Assembly (NCBI RefSeq): GCF_004403985.1
Contig: NZ_SOHL01000003.1
Span: 11,212 to 75,211 of the forward strand
Origin: Cryobacterium gelidum
GTDB taxonomy: Bacteria; Actinomycetota; Actinomycetes; Actinomycetales; Microbacteriaceae
Direction of reading: 5' to 3'
Length of the DNA stretch: 64,000 bases
The notes under the pieces were generated by a model. It did not search any database and was not told the DNA's origin. It saw only the letters and a program-made list of their open reading frames with translations. This document shows, in pieces, positions 10,309 through 20,644 of the stretch. Both the position numbers and the translations under genes were made by a program. The stretch's first letter is position 1. Each line of letters starts with the position of its first letter.

Positions 10309-10689
10309 ATGACTGAATCCGCCCTGATCACCGCCTGGGGAAAAGCACGGGGGCACATCATTGCCGCTCAGGCAGCGCCCACGTTCTTGTTGACGGCCGT
10401 CATCGGCTTTCTCGCTGTGGGACTGGCCACCGCCGACCCGGCGGTGCGCATTGCCACGGCCGGCATTCTGCTCGCATCGGGCATTCTGGGGGCACTGGCC
10501 CAAATCGCCGCTGCGAACGAAGGACTCGCCGTCATTGCCGACCTGCGCGCTCTCGACCAGCCCAGTGCACTTGCCCAATGCATCGTAGCCATGGGAAAGT
10601 GGGTCAACGTCGTACGATTTCTCACGCCGGCGATCTTCGTCGTCGTGTATGTCGCGCTCCTGGCGGCACTCTTTCTCGGCGCGCGCTGA
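10309..10689 (+). CDS. Small membrane protein, unknown function
   Basis: A 126-residue protein. The start at 10309 follows a GGAGACCACC ribosome-binding site; earlier in-frame starts are in noncoding-looking sequence. After a short basic amphipathic N-terminus there are three probable membrane segments: roughly residues 23-42 (FLLTAVIGFLAVGLATA), 47-66 (IATAGILLASGILGALAQIA) and 102-122 (LTPAIFVVVYVALLAALFLG). I do not recognise a family. It stands alone, divergent from the monooxygenase. Confidence 0.7.
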   Translation: MTESALITAWGKARGHIIAAQAAPTFLLTAVIGFLAVGLATADPAVRIATAGILLASGILGALAQIAAANEGLAVIADLRALDQPSALAQCIVAMGKWVNVVRFLTPAIFVVVYVALLAALFLGAR

Positions 10690-10724
10690 GCGAGCACGGA
10701 TCGGATGGCGATCGGCCCGACCGG

Positions 10725-11066
10725 TCAGGACGGACTGACCAGCCGACGTTCGCGGCGTGCGCGCCACCCGGCCGAGGCTCGCGCGAGAATGCGCTTGAGG
10801 AACGCGCCAAGCCGACGGGCTGAGGAGAATTCTGTTCCGAGCACGGCCAGGCCCAGAAAGACGATAAGTCAGCCAGGACCCGGCAAGGGAATCAGAATGA
10901 CGCCGACTGCGACAATGATCGTGCCGAGCAGACCGACGCCAAGGCGATAGGCGAAAAGTAGGCAGGGATGCCAGTCAGCCCAGGCGCGAGCGCTTCGGAG
11001 GGCACGACGCACCGGATGCCGGGGGTCGTTGCCGCTGGCAATATCGCCGGACAGGTGCTCAAACAT
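10725..11066 (-). pseudogene. PGPGW-family transmembrane protein, broken by TGA at the motif Trp
   Basis: The reading frame from ATG 11066 gives a basic N-terminus (RHPVRRALRSARAWADWHP), a membrane segment (LGVGLLGTIIVAVGVILIPL), and then PGPG followed by TGA at 10869-10871. Read through the stop, the frame goes on as LIVFLGLAVLGTEFSSARRL, then a basic tail, ending at TGA 10725-10727. This is the layout of the PGPGW (TIGR02611-like) family, in which the residue after PGPG is Trp; TGG has become TGA here. The rest of the frame is intact, so the change is either recent, or a sequencing error, or read through. Full length would be about 113 residues. Confidence 0.75.
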
Positions 11067-11145
11067 TCACGCGACCTAAGGTAAATTTCTGGGAAGTCGC
11101 TGCCGAATAGCGTCTGTGGCAAAGTCGCTGGTGGCGAGTACCACA

Positions 11146-11209
11146 CGCTATCCGTCAGCCGCACTATCCGGCAGCGTCACTATCCGGCAGGCGCACTATC
11201 CGGCGCGGC
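11146..11209. repeat. 16-bp tandem repeat, four imperfect copies
   Basis: Units start at 11146, 11162, 11178 and 11194. The core is cactatccggca with a variable 4-base end; the first copy is the most diverged. The last two copies run into the 3' end of the SEC-C gene (stop at 11180-11182), so the final residues of that protein are encoded by the repeat. Confidence 0.8.
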
Positions 11210-11584
11210 ATCGAGGTAATACCACTGCCGGTCGACCTTGCGAAAGCGGCTGATCTCGTGCTGCTGCCCCGGTATGCCCCCTTCACGATAGTGGGCTATG
11301 AATTCCACGACGCCTTCTTCGTCAAGAAGGCCGCCATGTTCAGTACGTACGATATCAAGCCGTCGCCATGTTAGCTGCGCGTCCAGTTCGAGCGATCCCG
11401 GCCTAGTGAGCGGATGCCACGTGTTCAGCAGGTACTGCGCATTGCCGCAGCAAAAGGCGCTGTACCGCGACCGCATGAGCCATTCGGCCGTGGCCGGTAC
11501 GGTGGTACCGCTATGGAATCGGCCACAGCAGGCGGAATAGGTTTCCCCGCTCAGGCAGGGACACCGCTCGTCCTGGGCAATCAT
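11180..11584 (-). CDS. YchJ-like protein with SEC-C zinc motif
   Basis: A 134-residue member of the UPF0225/YchJ group. The N-terminal SEC-C-like motif (CPCLSGETYSACCGRFH) supplies Cys/His zinc ligands. It is followed by an NTF2-like domain with AEWLMRSRYSAFCCGNAQYLLNTWHP and a C-terminal GIPGQQHEISRFRKVDRQWYYLDA. The molecular function is not established. The start at 11584 is the only good ATG. The 3' end lies inside a 16-bp tandem repeat, so the C-terminal tail (DSAPAG) is probably not conserved. It is a single gene downstream of lsr2 on the same strand. Confidence 0.85.
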   Translation of the reverse strand: MIAQDERCPCLSGETYSACCGRFHSGTTVPATAEWLMRSRYSAFCCGNAQYLLNTWHPLTRPGSLELDAQLTWRRLDIVRTEHGGLLDEEGVVEFIAHYREGGIPGQQHEISRFRKVDRQWYYLDAAPDSAPAG

Positions 11585-11620
11585 GTTTAGTGGCGCAGAT
11601 TGCGTGACGTCGTCGGCTTT

Positions 11621-11965
11621 CTATTTAGCCTGTGCGTTGGCGAAGGCCTCGCGTACGGTGCCAGAGATGCGCCCGCGGTCGGATACCTGTATACCGTTCG
11701 TGGCAGCCCACGCGCGGATGGCTTGCAATTCGGCCCGATCTGAACCGGCGGAACTGGCAACGCGCGGCTTGGCGGGCACATAACCCACTCGACGTGAAAC
11801 ATTCGTATACGGTTTCATTGCAGCTCGAAATGCAGCAAGATTCTCTGCGGACAGATCGATCTCATATGAGTCGCCTTCAAAGGCAAAGGAAACTGTCGCT
11901 CCGTCGCCATTCTCGATAACGGCGCCGTTGAGGTCGTCAAGTAGTTGAACCGTGGTCTTCTTCAT
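11621..11965 (-). CDS. lsr2: Lsr2 family nucleoid-associated protein
   Basis: A 114-residue Lsr2 homologue. The N-terminal dimerisation part starts MKKTTVQLLDDLNGAVIENG and includes the VSFAFEGDSYEIDLS strand pair. The C-terminal DNA-binding part has AIRAWAATNGIQVSDRGRIS with the AT-hook-like RGR, followed by VREAFANA. Lsr2 coats AT-rich DNA and silences foreign genes, much like H-NS. The start at 11965 is chosen because GGAG lies just upstream; a 5-codon longer start would put that site inside the gene. The upstream DNA is AT-rich with a perfect palindrome at 11989-12000, which could allow self-regulation. Confidence 0.93.
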   Translation of the reverse strand: MKKTTVQLLDDLNGAVIENGDGATVSFAFEGDSYEIDLSAENLAAFRAAMKPYTNVSRRVGYVPAKPRVASSAGSDRAELQAIRAWAATNGIQVSDRGRISGTVREAFANAQAK

Positions 11966-11988
11966 TCTGGGATTCTCCAATGAGGGAT

Positions 11989-12000
11989 CGAATATATTCG
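11989..12000. promoter_or_regulatory. AT-rich palindrome upstream of lsr2
   Basis: CGAATATATTCG is a perfect 12-bp palindrome whose right edge lies 24-35 bp upstream of the lsr2 ATG. On the minus strand its centre contains TATATT, a fair -10 box. It could be both promoter and operator; the role is inferred. Confidence 0.4.
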
Positions 12001-12240
12001 GGATGGATACATTCGCGGCGTGGCATTACCACTAACGAATTATCGCTGCCCGACTCCCTTTCCGATACCCGCCGCGCAATATTTCTTCTGCAATCATTCC
12101 CTTGCGCTATGGATCAAGAGCACAGTCGGCCGGTTGCAGGTCGCCGTCTGCCGTGGCGCAGGTCATGGCGACGTTTTCATAATATTCAACAAGAACGCCA
12201 GACCAGAAGAAGGCAGGCCAGAGAAAGCGTCAGCGAAAAC
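12001..12240. other. Intergenic region between lsr2 and tRNA-Ala, no gene seen
   Basis: About 300 bp between the lsr2 start and tRNA-Ala hold no convincing gene. Long open frames on the plus strand here lack ribosome-binding sites and any family likeness. The stretch is visibly richer in A and T than its surroundings, with patches such as caatatttcttc and cataatattcaac, which fits DNA that Lsr2 would bind. The only structured elements are the lsr2-proximal palindrome and the tRNA terminator at the other end. Confidence 0.6.
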
Positions 12241-12276
12241 AATAAAAAAAATAGCCCCGACGATGTCGGGGCTATT
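12241..12276 (-). terminator. Intrinsic terminator of tRNA-Ala
   Basis: On the minus strand a perfect 12-bp stem (AATAGCCCCGAC with its complement, 12250-12261 and 12265-12276) closes a 3-base loop. A T-rich tail follows. It lies 7 bp beyond the 3' end of tRNA-Ala. Confidence 0.92.
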
Positions 12277-12283
12277 TCCTATC

Positions 12284-12359
12284 TGGTGGATCCGAGGGGA
12301 TTCGAACCCCTGACCCCCTGCATGCCATGCAGGTGCGCTACCAGCTGCGCCACGGACCC
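12284..12359 (-). tRNA. tRNA-Ala (anticodon GGC)
   Basis: A 76-base cloverleaf with encoded CCA. The acceptor pairs GGGTCCG with CGGATCC and includes the G3:U70 wobble pair that identifies alanine tRNAs. The anticodon stem CCTGC/GCAGG closes the loop ATGGCAT, anticodon GGC at 12324-12326 (plus strand gcc). The T loop TTCGAAT is standard. It is followed by a strong terminator. Confidence 0.97.
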
Positions 12360-12432
12360 AGATTGCTGTTCCGGATTTCTCCGAAACAACTTTGTTAGCT
12401 TACAACACAGAATGCTATCTGCGAAACCAAAG

Positions 12433-12834
12433 CTACTCCGCGACCTCTTCCGCGACCTCTTCTGCCGCCACCGTGGCGGGAATCCCGGTCGGGATTACCG
12501 GGCAATCTTTCCAGAGGCGCTCCAGGGAGTAATACTGGCGCTCCTCTTCGTGGAAGACGTGCACGACCAGGTCACCGAAGTCAACGAGAACCCAGCGGCC
12601 GGCAGCGCGACCCTCACGACGCAGCGGCTTGTGACCGGCCTCGATCAGCTTGTCCTCGATCTCACCGGCGATGGCAACGACGTTGCGCTCCGAGCGACCG
12701 GTGACGATGAAGAAGATATCGGCCAGGGGAAGCGGGTTCGAGACGTCGAGGGCAACCAGATCTTCCCCTCCCTTCGAGTCGGCGGCGGCGACGGCGATGG
12801 TGAGTAGCTCGAGGGCGTGAGGTGAGGTGGTCAT
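12433..12834 (-). CDS. rsfS: Ribosome silencing factor RsfS
   Basis: A 133-residue RsfS/Iojap protein, which binds L14 on the 50S subunit and blocks subunit joining in starvation. Family features: the helical start LELLTIAVAAADSKGGEDLVALDV, ADIFFIVTGRSERNVVAIAGEIE, and GRAAGRWVLVDFGDLVVHVFHEEERQYYSLERLW. The C-terminal tail is acidic with an EEVAEEVAE repeat. The start at 12834 has AAGGA about 8 bases upstream. It is downstream of nadD and a membrane protein, as in many Microbacteriaceae, and 73 bp upstream of tRNA-Ala on the same strand. Confidence 0.95.
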   Translation of the reverse strand: MTTSPHALELLTIAVAAADSKGGEDLVALDVSNPLPLADIFFIVTGRSERNVVAIAGEIEDKLIEAGHKPLRREGRAAGRWVLVDFGDLVVHVFHEEERQYYSLERLWKDCPVIPTGIPATVAAEEVAEEVAE

Positions 12835-12958
12835 GAATGAATCCTTGAGATTGTGCCGCGAGGCGAGAATGCACCCGTAGCGATGATGGGGGGAACGAAA
12901 GAAGGCGAGCTGCACGGGCGCGCGAAGCGGGAGCGAAGTGGCCGCGCATGGCGCGCCA

Positions 12959-13963
12959 CTAGAAAATACCCAACAGGTAACCGGTCACGAAGAGCGCTAG
13001 AACACCGACGGCCAGGGCGGCCGTCGTGATAACCAGGACTATCGGAAGCGAGGCGTGCTGTTTCTTGGGCGGGGTCAACATGTCCCGCGTGGAAGCATGA
13101 GTGCTGACGGCGCGACTTGCGCTGACCGGGGCCGAGTCCCCGCCGAGTTGATCGGCGTCGAGTTGGTCCATCATGTGGTCCATTTCCGACGAATCGAACA
13201 GATTCGGGTGGGCGCCGGTCGAGCCGAGACTGCGCGGCAGGTCGAACGACCCGGTGATCATGATCTCGCCCGTATTGGAAATCGGACTGACGCTGTTGCC
13301 CTGGTGGGGAATCGCCGGCAAGATGAGCGCGTTGGTGGTCGTGGGAATGCCACCGGCCCCGATACCGCGATTGATCAGTTCGTCGAGGGATTGGTCGGGC
13401 TGTGCCATCTCGGCCTGCGCGCCATCCGCGTCGACCGACCAGTGCCCGATGGGTGGTGTCCAATCGGTTTTAGAGCTTGCGCTCACGACCGGTTCGGCGT
13501 GCATCTGCTCGGGTTCGGCGATGTCCGCGGCGGGTTCTCTCGGCTCGGCTTCGATCAGCTCGGCTTCGACCAGCTCAGCATCGACCGCTTGGTGTTCTGA
13601 AGACGGCAAATCCGACGTGCTGGCCGCTTCTTCTTCCCCGCGTTGGTGTGCAGCGCGCAATTCCCGCCGGCTCAGGATGCGCGACGCTGGACCCGACTGG
13701 TTGTTTTTGGCTGGAGCGGGCGCCGTTTTGGCGCTGGCTGCGGCGGCAGCTGTGGACTCGTCCGAACTTTCGACGATGTCATTCCGACTCGATCGTCGCG
13801 ATGAAGCGCTGCCGGCCGGTGCGCGACGAAGCGCTGCCGGCGCCAGCTCCGGAACATCGAGGGACGGAATTCCATCCTGCGCGGCGGCGATTTCGGCGCC
13901 CTGGTCGCGGGCGAGTTCACGCGCCTGACGTCGGCTGAGCGGCTGAGAGTCTCCCACCGTCAT
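12959..13963 (-). CDS. Hypothetical protein with one C-terminal membrane anchor
   Basis: A 334-residue protein. The first about 300 residues are hydrophilic, rich in Ala, Glu, Ser and Pro and probably disordered, beginning with [20 protein letters not shown]. Short ordered-looking segments are [17 protein letters not shown] and [20 protein letters not shown]. The last 25 residues form a single hydrophobic helix ([20 protein letters not shown]), giving a tail-anchored layout with the bulk in the cytoplasm. The ATG overlaps the nadD stop by 4 bp, so it is coupled to nadD. The position between nadD and rsfS is common in this bacterial family, but no function is known to me. Confidence 0.8.
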   Translation of the reverse strand: MTVGDSQPLSRRQARELARDQGAEIAAAQDGIPSLDVPELAPAALRRAPAGSASSRRSSRNDIVESSDESTAAAAASAKTAPAPAKNNQSGPASRILSRRELRAAHQRGEEEAASTSDLPSSEHQAVDAELVEAELIEAEPREPAADIAEPEQMHAEPVVSASSKTDWTPPIGHWSVDADGAQAEMAQPDQSLDELINRGIGAGGIPTTTNALILPAIPHQGNSVSPISNTGEIMITGSFDLPRSLGSTGAHPNLFDSSEMDHMMDQLDADQLGGDSAPVSASRAVSTHASTRDMLTPPKKQHASLPIVLVITTAALAVGVLALFVTGYLLGIF

Positions 13964-14553
13964 GCCACGCTCCGATACAGATGATGCTTTGAGATGTACT
14001 GGACAACCCCGTCGGGGACCAGATACCAGACCGGGAAACCCCGATTGACGCGTGCCCGGCAGTCAGTGGACGAAATAGCCAGTGCCGGCACCTCCAGTAA
14101 GCTTACGTCCTGGTTCGGTAAACCCGAAACGCTCAGCTCATGACCCGGGCGACTCACAGCGACGAAGTGTGCCAACTGCCAGAGCTCCCGCACGTCTTTC
14201 CACCCGAGGATCTGCGTGATCGCATCCGCGCCGGTAATGAAGAACAACTCAGCGTCGGGGCGTTCTTCGTGCAGGTCGCGCAGCGTGTCGATGGTGTAGG
14301 TGGGCCCAACCCGGTCAATATCGACCCGACTCACGGTGAAGCGCGGATTGGAAGCGGTCGCGATTACTGTCATCAGGTAGCGGTGCTCCCCGCGGGTCAC
14401 TCCGCTCTTCTGCCAGGGCTCTCCGGTTGGCACGAAGACAACCTCGTCGAGGTCGAAACTCTGCGCGACCTCACTGGCAGCCACGAGGTGACCGTGGTGG
14501 ATGGGGTCGAACGTTCCGCCCATCACGCCGATGCGCGGACGACGAACTGTCAC
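13960..14553 (-). CDS. nadD: Nicotinate-nucleotide adenylyltransferase
   Basis: A 197-residue nucleotidyltransferase that makes nicotinic acid adenine dinucleotide from NaMN and ATP in NAD synthesis. It has [12 protein letters not shown] (the GxFxPxHxGH ATP site) near the N-terminus, [26 protein letters not shown] and the C-terminal [10 protein letters not shown] (ISSTxxR signature). The start codon is GTG at 14553. It lies 15 bp downstream of a small membrane protein and overlaps the next gene by 4 bp. Confidence 0.95.
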   Translation of the reverse strand: MTVRRPRIGVMGGTFDPIHHGHLVAASEVAQSFDLDEVVFVPTGEPWQKSGVTRGEHRYLMTVIATASNPRFTVSRVDIDRVGPTYTIDTLRDLHEERPDAELFFITGADAITQILGWKDVRELWQLAHFVAVSRPGHELSVSGLPNQDVSLLEVPALAISSTDCRARVNRGFPVWYLVPDGVVQYISKHHLYRSVA

Positions 14554-14568
14554 GTTAAGATCAGGCTT

Positions 14569-14784
14569 CTAGTGGCCACCGGTGCTGGAGGCTCCAGCGT
14601 GTCCGCCGTGCGCGGCGGCGTAGGCATTAGCCTTGGCGCTGTGGCGATTGGCGACATCGCGAAAGCTCCACACCACGACGCCGAGGGCCAGAAACAGCAC
14701 GGCCGCCACCAGCGGGTACGCGATAATCGGCAACGGCAGGGCGACGTGCCCGACCTCGGTCAGTACGGCACTCACAAAAGACAT
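14569..14784 (-). CDS. Small membrane protein, unknown function
   Basis: A 71-residue protein with one strong membrane segment (LPIIAYPLVAAVLFLALGVVVW, about residues 18-38). A His/Gly/Ala-rich C-terminal tail follows (AKANAYAAAHGGHAGASSTG), which could bind metal but may just be flexible. The start at 14784 is chosen over 14799 because GGAGAA lies directly upstream of it. It lies between proA and nadD and probably belongs to the nadD transcript. It resembles the short 4-segment-less proteins seen at this locus in Microbacteriaceae; no function is known. Confidence 0.75.
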   Translation of the reverse strand: MSFVSAVLTEVGHVALPLPIIAYPLVAAVLFLALGVVVWSFRDVANRHSAKANAYAAAHGGHAGASSTGGH

Positions 14785-14903
14785 CGGTTCTCCATTCACG
14801 GGCCGCGCCCGTCAGGCACGGCTTGAGGTGGCTGCGACAGGTCGCGGGCCTGGCGACTCACGCCGTCGATTTATTCTAGCCGGACCTGCGCATCTGACCC
14901 GAA

Positions 14904-16172
14904 CTACGCGCGCACCTGTCCCGTGCCGCGCACGATCCACTTTGTGCTGGTCAGCTCGGGCAAACCCATCGGTCCACGAGCGTGCAGCTTCTGAGTGGAA
15001 ATGCCCACCTCAGCGCCGAAGCCGAACTCGCCGCCGTCGGTGAAGCGGGTGGAGGTATTGACCATGACCGCGGCAGAATCGACTTCGTTTAAAAACCGTT
15101 CCGCGTTCTGCAAATCGTTCGTGATGATCGACTCGGTGTGCCCGGTGGAGTAGCGGCGAATGTGGGCGATGGCCTCATCGAGCGAGTCAACGATAGCGAC
15201 CGAGATGTCGAGGCTCATGTATTCGGTCGCCCAGTCCTCGTCGGTCGCCGGAATAGCGTCGGGGTACAGCGCGCGGGTGCGGGCATCCGCATGGATGGAG
15301 ACACCGGATTCCGCGAGCCTGGCAAGCACGTCAGGCAGTAGCCGTTCGGCGGCACTGCGGTGTACCAGCAGCGTTTCGAGAGCGTTGCAGACGCTCGGAC
15401 GGTGCGTCTTGGAGTTGTGCACGATGTCGATCGCCCACTCTTTGGTCGCCGTCTCGTCGAGGAAGACGTGCACAACTCCCGCACCGGTCTCGATGACCGG
15501 CACCTGGGACTCCCTGACCACGGTCTGAATGAGGTTGGCGCTGCCGCGAGGAATGAGCACGTCCACGTACCCGCGAGCCTTCATGAGTTCGGTGGCGCCG
15601 GCCCGGCCAAAGGGGTCGATGGTCTGCACCGAGTCGGCGTTGAGTCCGGCGGCGGCGATGGCCACCTGTAGGAGATCGATGAGCACCCGGTTGCTGTTCT
15701 CGGCTGCGGAGCCGCCACGGAGTACGACGGCGTTGCCGCTCTTCAGGGCGAGCGCGGCGAGGTCCACGGTGACGTTGGGGCGAGCCTCATAGATGACACC
15801 GATAACGCCGAACGGAACGCGCACCTGGCTGATCTTGATGCCGTTGGGCAAGCTGCTGCCTCGCACGACCTCGCCGACCGGGTCAGTGAGCAGGGCTATC
15901 TGGTCGACCGAGTCGGCGAGGGCCGCTATGCGGGGCGCATCGAGCTTCAAGCGATCGAGTAATCCGGGGGCGAGACCGTTGGTGGCTGCGGCAGCGAGGT
16001 CGGCCTGGTTGGCCACGACGATCTGCTCGACGTGGTCGCGCAACGACTGGGCAATCAGTTTGAGCGCTGTGTTCTTGACCTCTGTCGGCGCCGAGGCGAG
16101 CGACTGGGACGCGGTGCGAGCGGCCTTCAGGGTCGGCGTGAGCTGGTCTACATCGTTCAAAGACTGCAACAT
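14904..16172 (-). CDS. proA: Gamma-glutamyl phosphate reductase
   Basis: A 422-residue NADPH-dependent reductase, second step of proline synthesis (glutamyl-5-phosphate to glutamate semialdehyde). Typical motifs are VPFGVIGVIYEARPNVTVD, ALKSGNAVVLRGGSAAENSN, the active-site region HNSKTHRPSVCNALETLLVH (catalytic Cys) and TGHTESIITND near the C-terminus, then GEFGFGAEVGISTQKLHARG. The start at 16172 has no Shine-Dalgarno but lies exactly 6 bases after TAAACT, which suggests a leaderless mRNA. It is 45 bp from the nearer proB. Confidence 0.95.
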   Translation of the reverse strand: MLQSLNDVDQLTPTLKAARTASQSLASAPTEVKNTALKLIAQSLRDHVEQIVVANQADLAAAATNGLAPGLLDRLKLDAPRIAALADSVDQIALLTDPVGEVVRGSSLPNGIKISQVRVPFGVIGVIYEARPNVTVDLAALALKSGNAVVLRGGSAAENSNRVLIDLLQVAIAAAGLNADSVQTIDPFGRAGATELMKARGYVDVLIPRGSANLIQTVVRESQVPVIETGAGVVHVFLDETATKEWAIDIVHNSKTHRPSVCNALETLLVHRSAAERLLPDVLARLAESGVSIHADARTRALYPDAIPATDEDWATEYMSLDISVAIVDSLDEAIAHIRRYSTGHTESIITNDLQNAERFLNEVDSAAVMVNTSTRFTDGGEFGFGAEVGISTQKLHARGPMGLPELTSTKWIVRGTGQVRA

Positions 16173-16178
16173 GGGCCT

Positions 16179-16184
16179 AGTTTA
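16179..16184 (-). promoter_or_regulatory. -10 box for leaderless proA
   Basis: TAAACT (minus strand) sits 6 bases before the proA ATG, so transcription would start at or next to the A of ATG. No ribosome-binding site is present. No convincing -35 box is seen. Confidence 0.5.
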
Positions 16185-16217
16185 CGGGAGGCGGTGCTGG
16201 GAGACTGTCGGGTTTGC

Positions 16218-17024
16218 TCAGGAGATACGCGGTGTTGCCGGCGCGATCCGGGGTTCAAACCAGGTTCCGACCGGTTCGCCGCGTAGCGCCTCGGCCACCA
16301 GGCCGGTCGCCGTGACGAGCACAGCAGTTCCGGCCTGGGCCGCAATGCGCGCCGCTGTCACCTTGGTGCTGGCTCCTCCGGTGCCGACACCATTGACGGT
16401 TGTTGCGCCGAATTCCATTCCGACCAACGGATCACCGGAAGCAACAAGGCTGATTCGCTCGGCCCCGGGTTGATCCGGCGGGCAGGTGTACAGGGCGTCG
16501 ACATCACTGAGGAGCACGAGCAGGTCGGCGCCAATCAGCGTGGCGACGAGGGCCGCCAACCGGTCGTTGTCGCCAAATCGGATCTCGTGGGTGGCGACCG
16601 TGTCGTTTTCGTTGACGATCGGAAGAATACGCAACGCCATCAGACGTTCCATGGCACGCTGTGCGTTGCCGCGGTGGGTGGCATTGTCGAGGTCACTCGC
16701 TGTGAGCAGTACCTGGCCGGCCACGATGTCGTACCGGTCGAGGCTGTCCTGATACCGAAAGATCAACAGATTCTGACCAACGGATGCCGCCGCCTGCTGC
16801 GTGGCCAGGTCGGTCGGGCGTTCCTGCAGTTGCAGGTACGGCATACCGATCGCGATCGCACCCGATGAGACCAGGACCACTTCAGCGCCTCGAGCATGAG
16901 CCGCGGCCAAGGCATCAACGAGTGGCGCAATTTGACCGGAATTCTCTCCGCTGATCGAGGACGAGCCCACCTTGACCACGATGCGCGCCGCCGAACGAAC
17001 GACCTGCTGCGAGTGCGCCCTCAT
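16218..17024 (-). CDS. proB: Glutamate 5-kinase, second tandem copy
   Basis: A 268-residue amino-acid kinase. Motifs are IVVKVGSSSISGENS (ATP and substrate loop), VVLVSSGAIAIGM, RILPIVNENDTVA, LAALVATLIGADLLVLLSDVDALY and GVGTGGASTKVTAARIA. The protein is colinear, without gaps, with the next upstream gene and is about two-thirds identical by eye. Like it, this one lacks the C-terminal PUA domain of the longer E. coli type. The start at 17024 is chosen to match the neighbour; the frame is open for 47 more codons, but those do not resemble ProB and start sites there are weak. No strong ribosome-binding site is seen. Both copies keep the catalytic motifs. Confidence 0.9.
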   Translation of the reverse strand: MRAHSQQVVRSAARIVVKVGSSSISGENSGQIAPLVDALAAAHARGAEVVLVSSGAIAIGMPYLQLQERPTDLATQQAAASVGQNLLIFRYQDSLDRYDIVAGQVLLTASDLDNATHRGNAQRAMERLMALRILPIVNENDTVATHEIRFGDNDRLAALVATLIGADLLVLLSDVDALYTCPPDQPGAERISLVASGDPLVGMEFGATTVNGVGTGGASTKVTAARIAAQAGTAVLVTATGLVAEALRGEPVGTWFEPRIAPATPRIS

Positions 17025-17169
17025 CGGACGGTGATTCTTCGGCTGAGGACTCTCACACTGAAGCTGTTCACTACGCGCAACCCCACATGCAACTGGCCTT
17101 CCGGCGTGAATTGTGACCACGCAGCGCGCAACCAAAAAATAGTTTAGCGCAGCGGACCAGCGCACCGGT

Positions 17170-19667
<2,498 letters not shown>

Positions 19668-19740
19668 TCAGGTGGCGCAAGAAATGCTTCAAAACACGGT
19701 GCTATGAAACGGATGCGGTCGGACCGCTGGTTGATGCAAA

Positions 19741-19790
19741 AAACTTTCGACGAACAAACACGTCAGGGCGGACCGAAGCCCGCCCTGACG
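19741..19790 (-). terminator. Terminator between rpmA and obg
   Basis: A perfect 11-bp stem (19761-19771 with 19780-19790, core CGTCAGGGCGG) has an 8-base loop. On the minus strand it is followed by TGTTTGTTCG. It lies 28 bp after the rpmA stop, so most rplU-rpmA transcripts should stop before obg. Confidence 0.85.
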
Positions 19791-19817
19791 CTGTGCTAAA
19801 TGCTGTACTGCGACGAC

Positions 19818-20075
19818 CTACTCGGCTGCCACCACGATGTTAATGACCTTGCGGCCACCCTTGGCGCCGAACTGCACGGAGCCAGCTTCCAGGGCGAAGA
19901 GCGTGTCGTCGCCGCCACGGCCGACGTTGACTCCGGGGTGGAAGTGCGTGCCGCGCTGACGAACGATGATCTCGCCCGCGCCGACAACCTGACCGCCGAA
20001 GCGCTTTACGCCGAGGCGCTGGGCGTTCGAGTCACGACCGTTGCGAGTGGAACTCGCACCTTTTTTGTGTGCCAT
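19818..20075 (-). CDS. rpmA: 50S ribosomal protein L27
   Basis: An 85-residue L27 with the invariant N-terminus [20 protein letters not shown] that reaches toward the peptidyl-transferase centre, then [21 protein letters not shown] and [12 protein letters not shown]. There is no cleavable Firmicutes-type N-terminal extension. It is 18 bp downstream of rplU and followed by a strong terminator. Confidence 0.98.
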   Translation of the reverse strand: MAHKKGASSTRNGRDSNAQRLGVKRFGGQVVGAGEIIVRQRGTHFHPGVNVGRGGDDTLFALEAGSVQFGAKGGRKVINIVVAAE

Positions 20076-20093
20076 CTGTCTATCTCCTCAGGC

Positions 20094-20402
20094 CTAGGCG
20101 ATGCCGGTAACCTGAACGCGAGTGAGCTCCTGACGGTGCCCCTGACGCTTCTTGTACCCGGTCTTGTTCTTGAACTTCTGGATGACGATCTTCGGGCCGC
20201 GAAGGTTGTTCAAAACCTCGGCGGTGACCTTGATCTTGGCCAGTGACGTCGAGTCAGAGGTGATCTTGTCGCCGTCGACGAGAAGCACGGCGGCCAGCTC
20301 GACGTTGCCGTCCTTGTCAGCCTTGATTCGGTCCATCGTCACGATGGTACCGACCTCTACCTTCTCCTGCCGCCCTCCGGCGCGCACAACTGCGTAAACC
20401 AC
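20094..20402 (-). CDS. rplU: 50S ribosomal protein L21
   Basis: A 102-residue L21: [17 protein letters not shown] at the start, [17 protein letters not shown], and the C-terminal [22 protein letters not shown]-binding segment. The GTG at 20402 matches the family start; an open frame continues upstream into the leader but does not look like L21. A good promoter lies at 20550-20578, giving a leader of about 140 bases, which could carry L21 autoregulation. Confidence 0.96.
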   Translation of the reverse strand: MVYAVVRAGGRQEKVEVGTIVTMDRIKADKDGNVELAAVLLVDGDKITSDSTSLAKIKVTAEVLNNLRGPKIVIQKFKNKTGYKKRQGHRQELTRVQVTGIA

Positions 20403-20549
20403 TTTACGTACCAATCTCTGGGGAGCCCGAGGCTCCGAATCTGAAAATTCACTGCTGTAAATTGACTGCGGCGCACAAACCGGTTGGCCCAGTGCACTCA
20501 GAAAATCTTGGTGTTTGCGTTGATTTTGCCCTACGCACACCAAGGGTTG

Positions 20550-20578
20550 ACTTTACCTGATCCGCTACCCGTGGTCAA
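20550..20578 (-). promoter_or_regulatory. Sigma-A-type promoter for rplU-rpmA
   Basis: On the minus strand TTGACC (20573-20578) is followed by a 17-bp spacer and TAAAGT (20550-20555). This is the best -35/-10 pair in the window. The start would be near 20543. Confidence 0.75.
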
Positions 20579-20632
20579 ACCAACGGTGCGGCGTGTCGGA
20601 ACCGCGGCGTGTCTGGGACACAGTGCGGCTCG

Positions 20633-20638
20633 TAGACT
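20633..20638 (+). promoter_or_regulatory. -10 box for leaderless DUF4031 gene
   Basis: TAGACT lies 6 bases before the ATG at 20645, with no ribosome-binding site between. Confidence 0.5.
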
Positions 20639-20644
20639 TCGATC

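Noticed and set aside
12241-12359. tRNA-Ala as an attachment site of an integrated element
   Set aside because: No integrase gene and no matching direct repeat of the tRNA end were seen nearby.
11980-12807. Plus-strand open frame over lsr2 leader, tRNA-Ala and rsfS
   Set aside because: It crosses a tRNA gene and a terminator and is antisense to rsfS.
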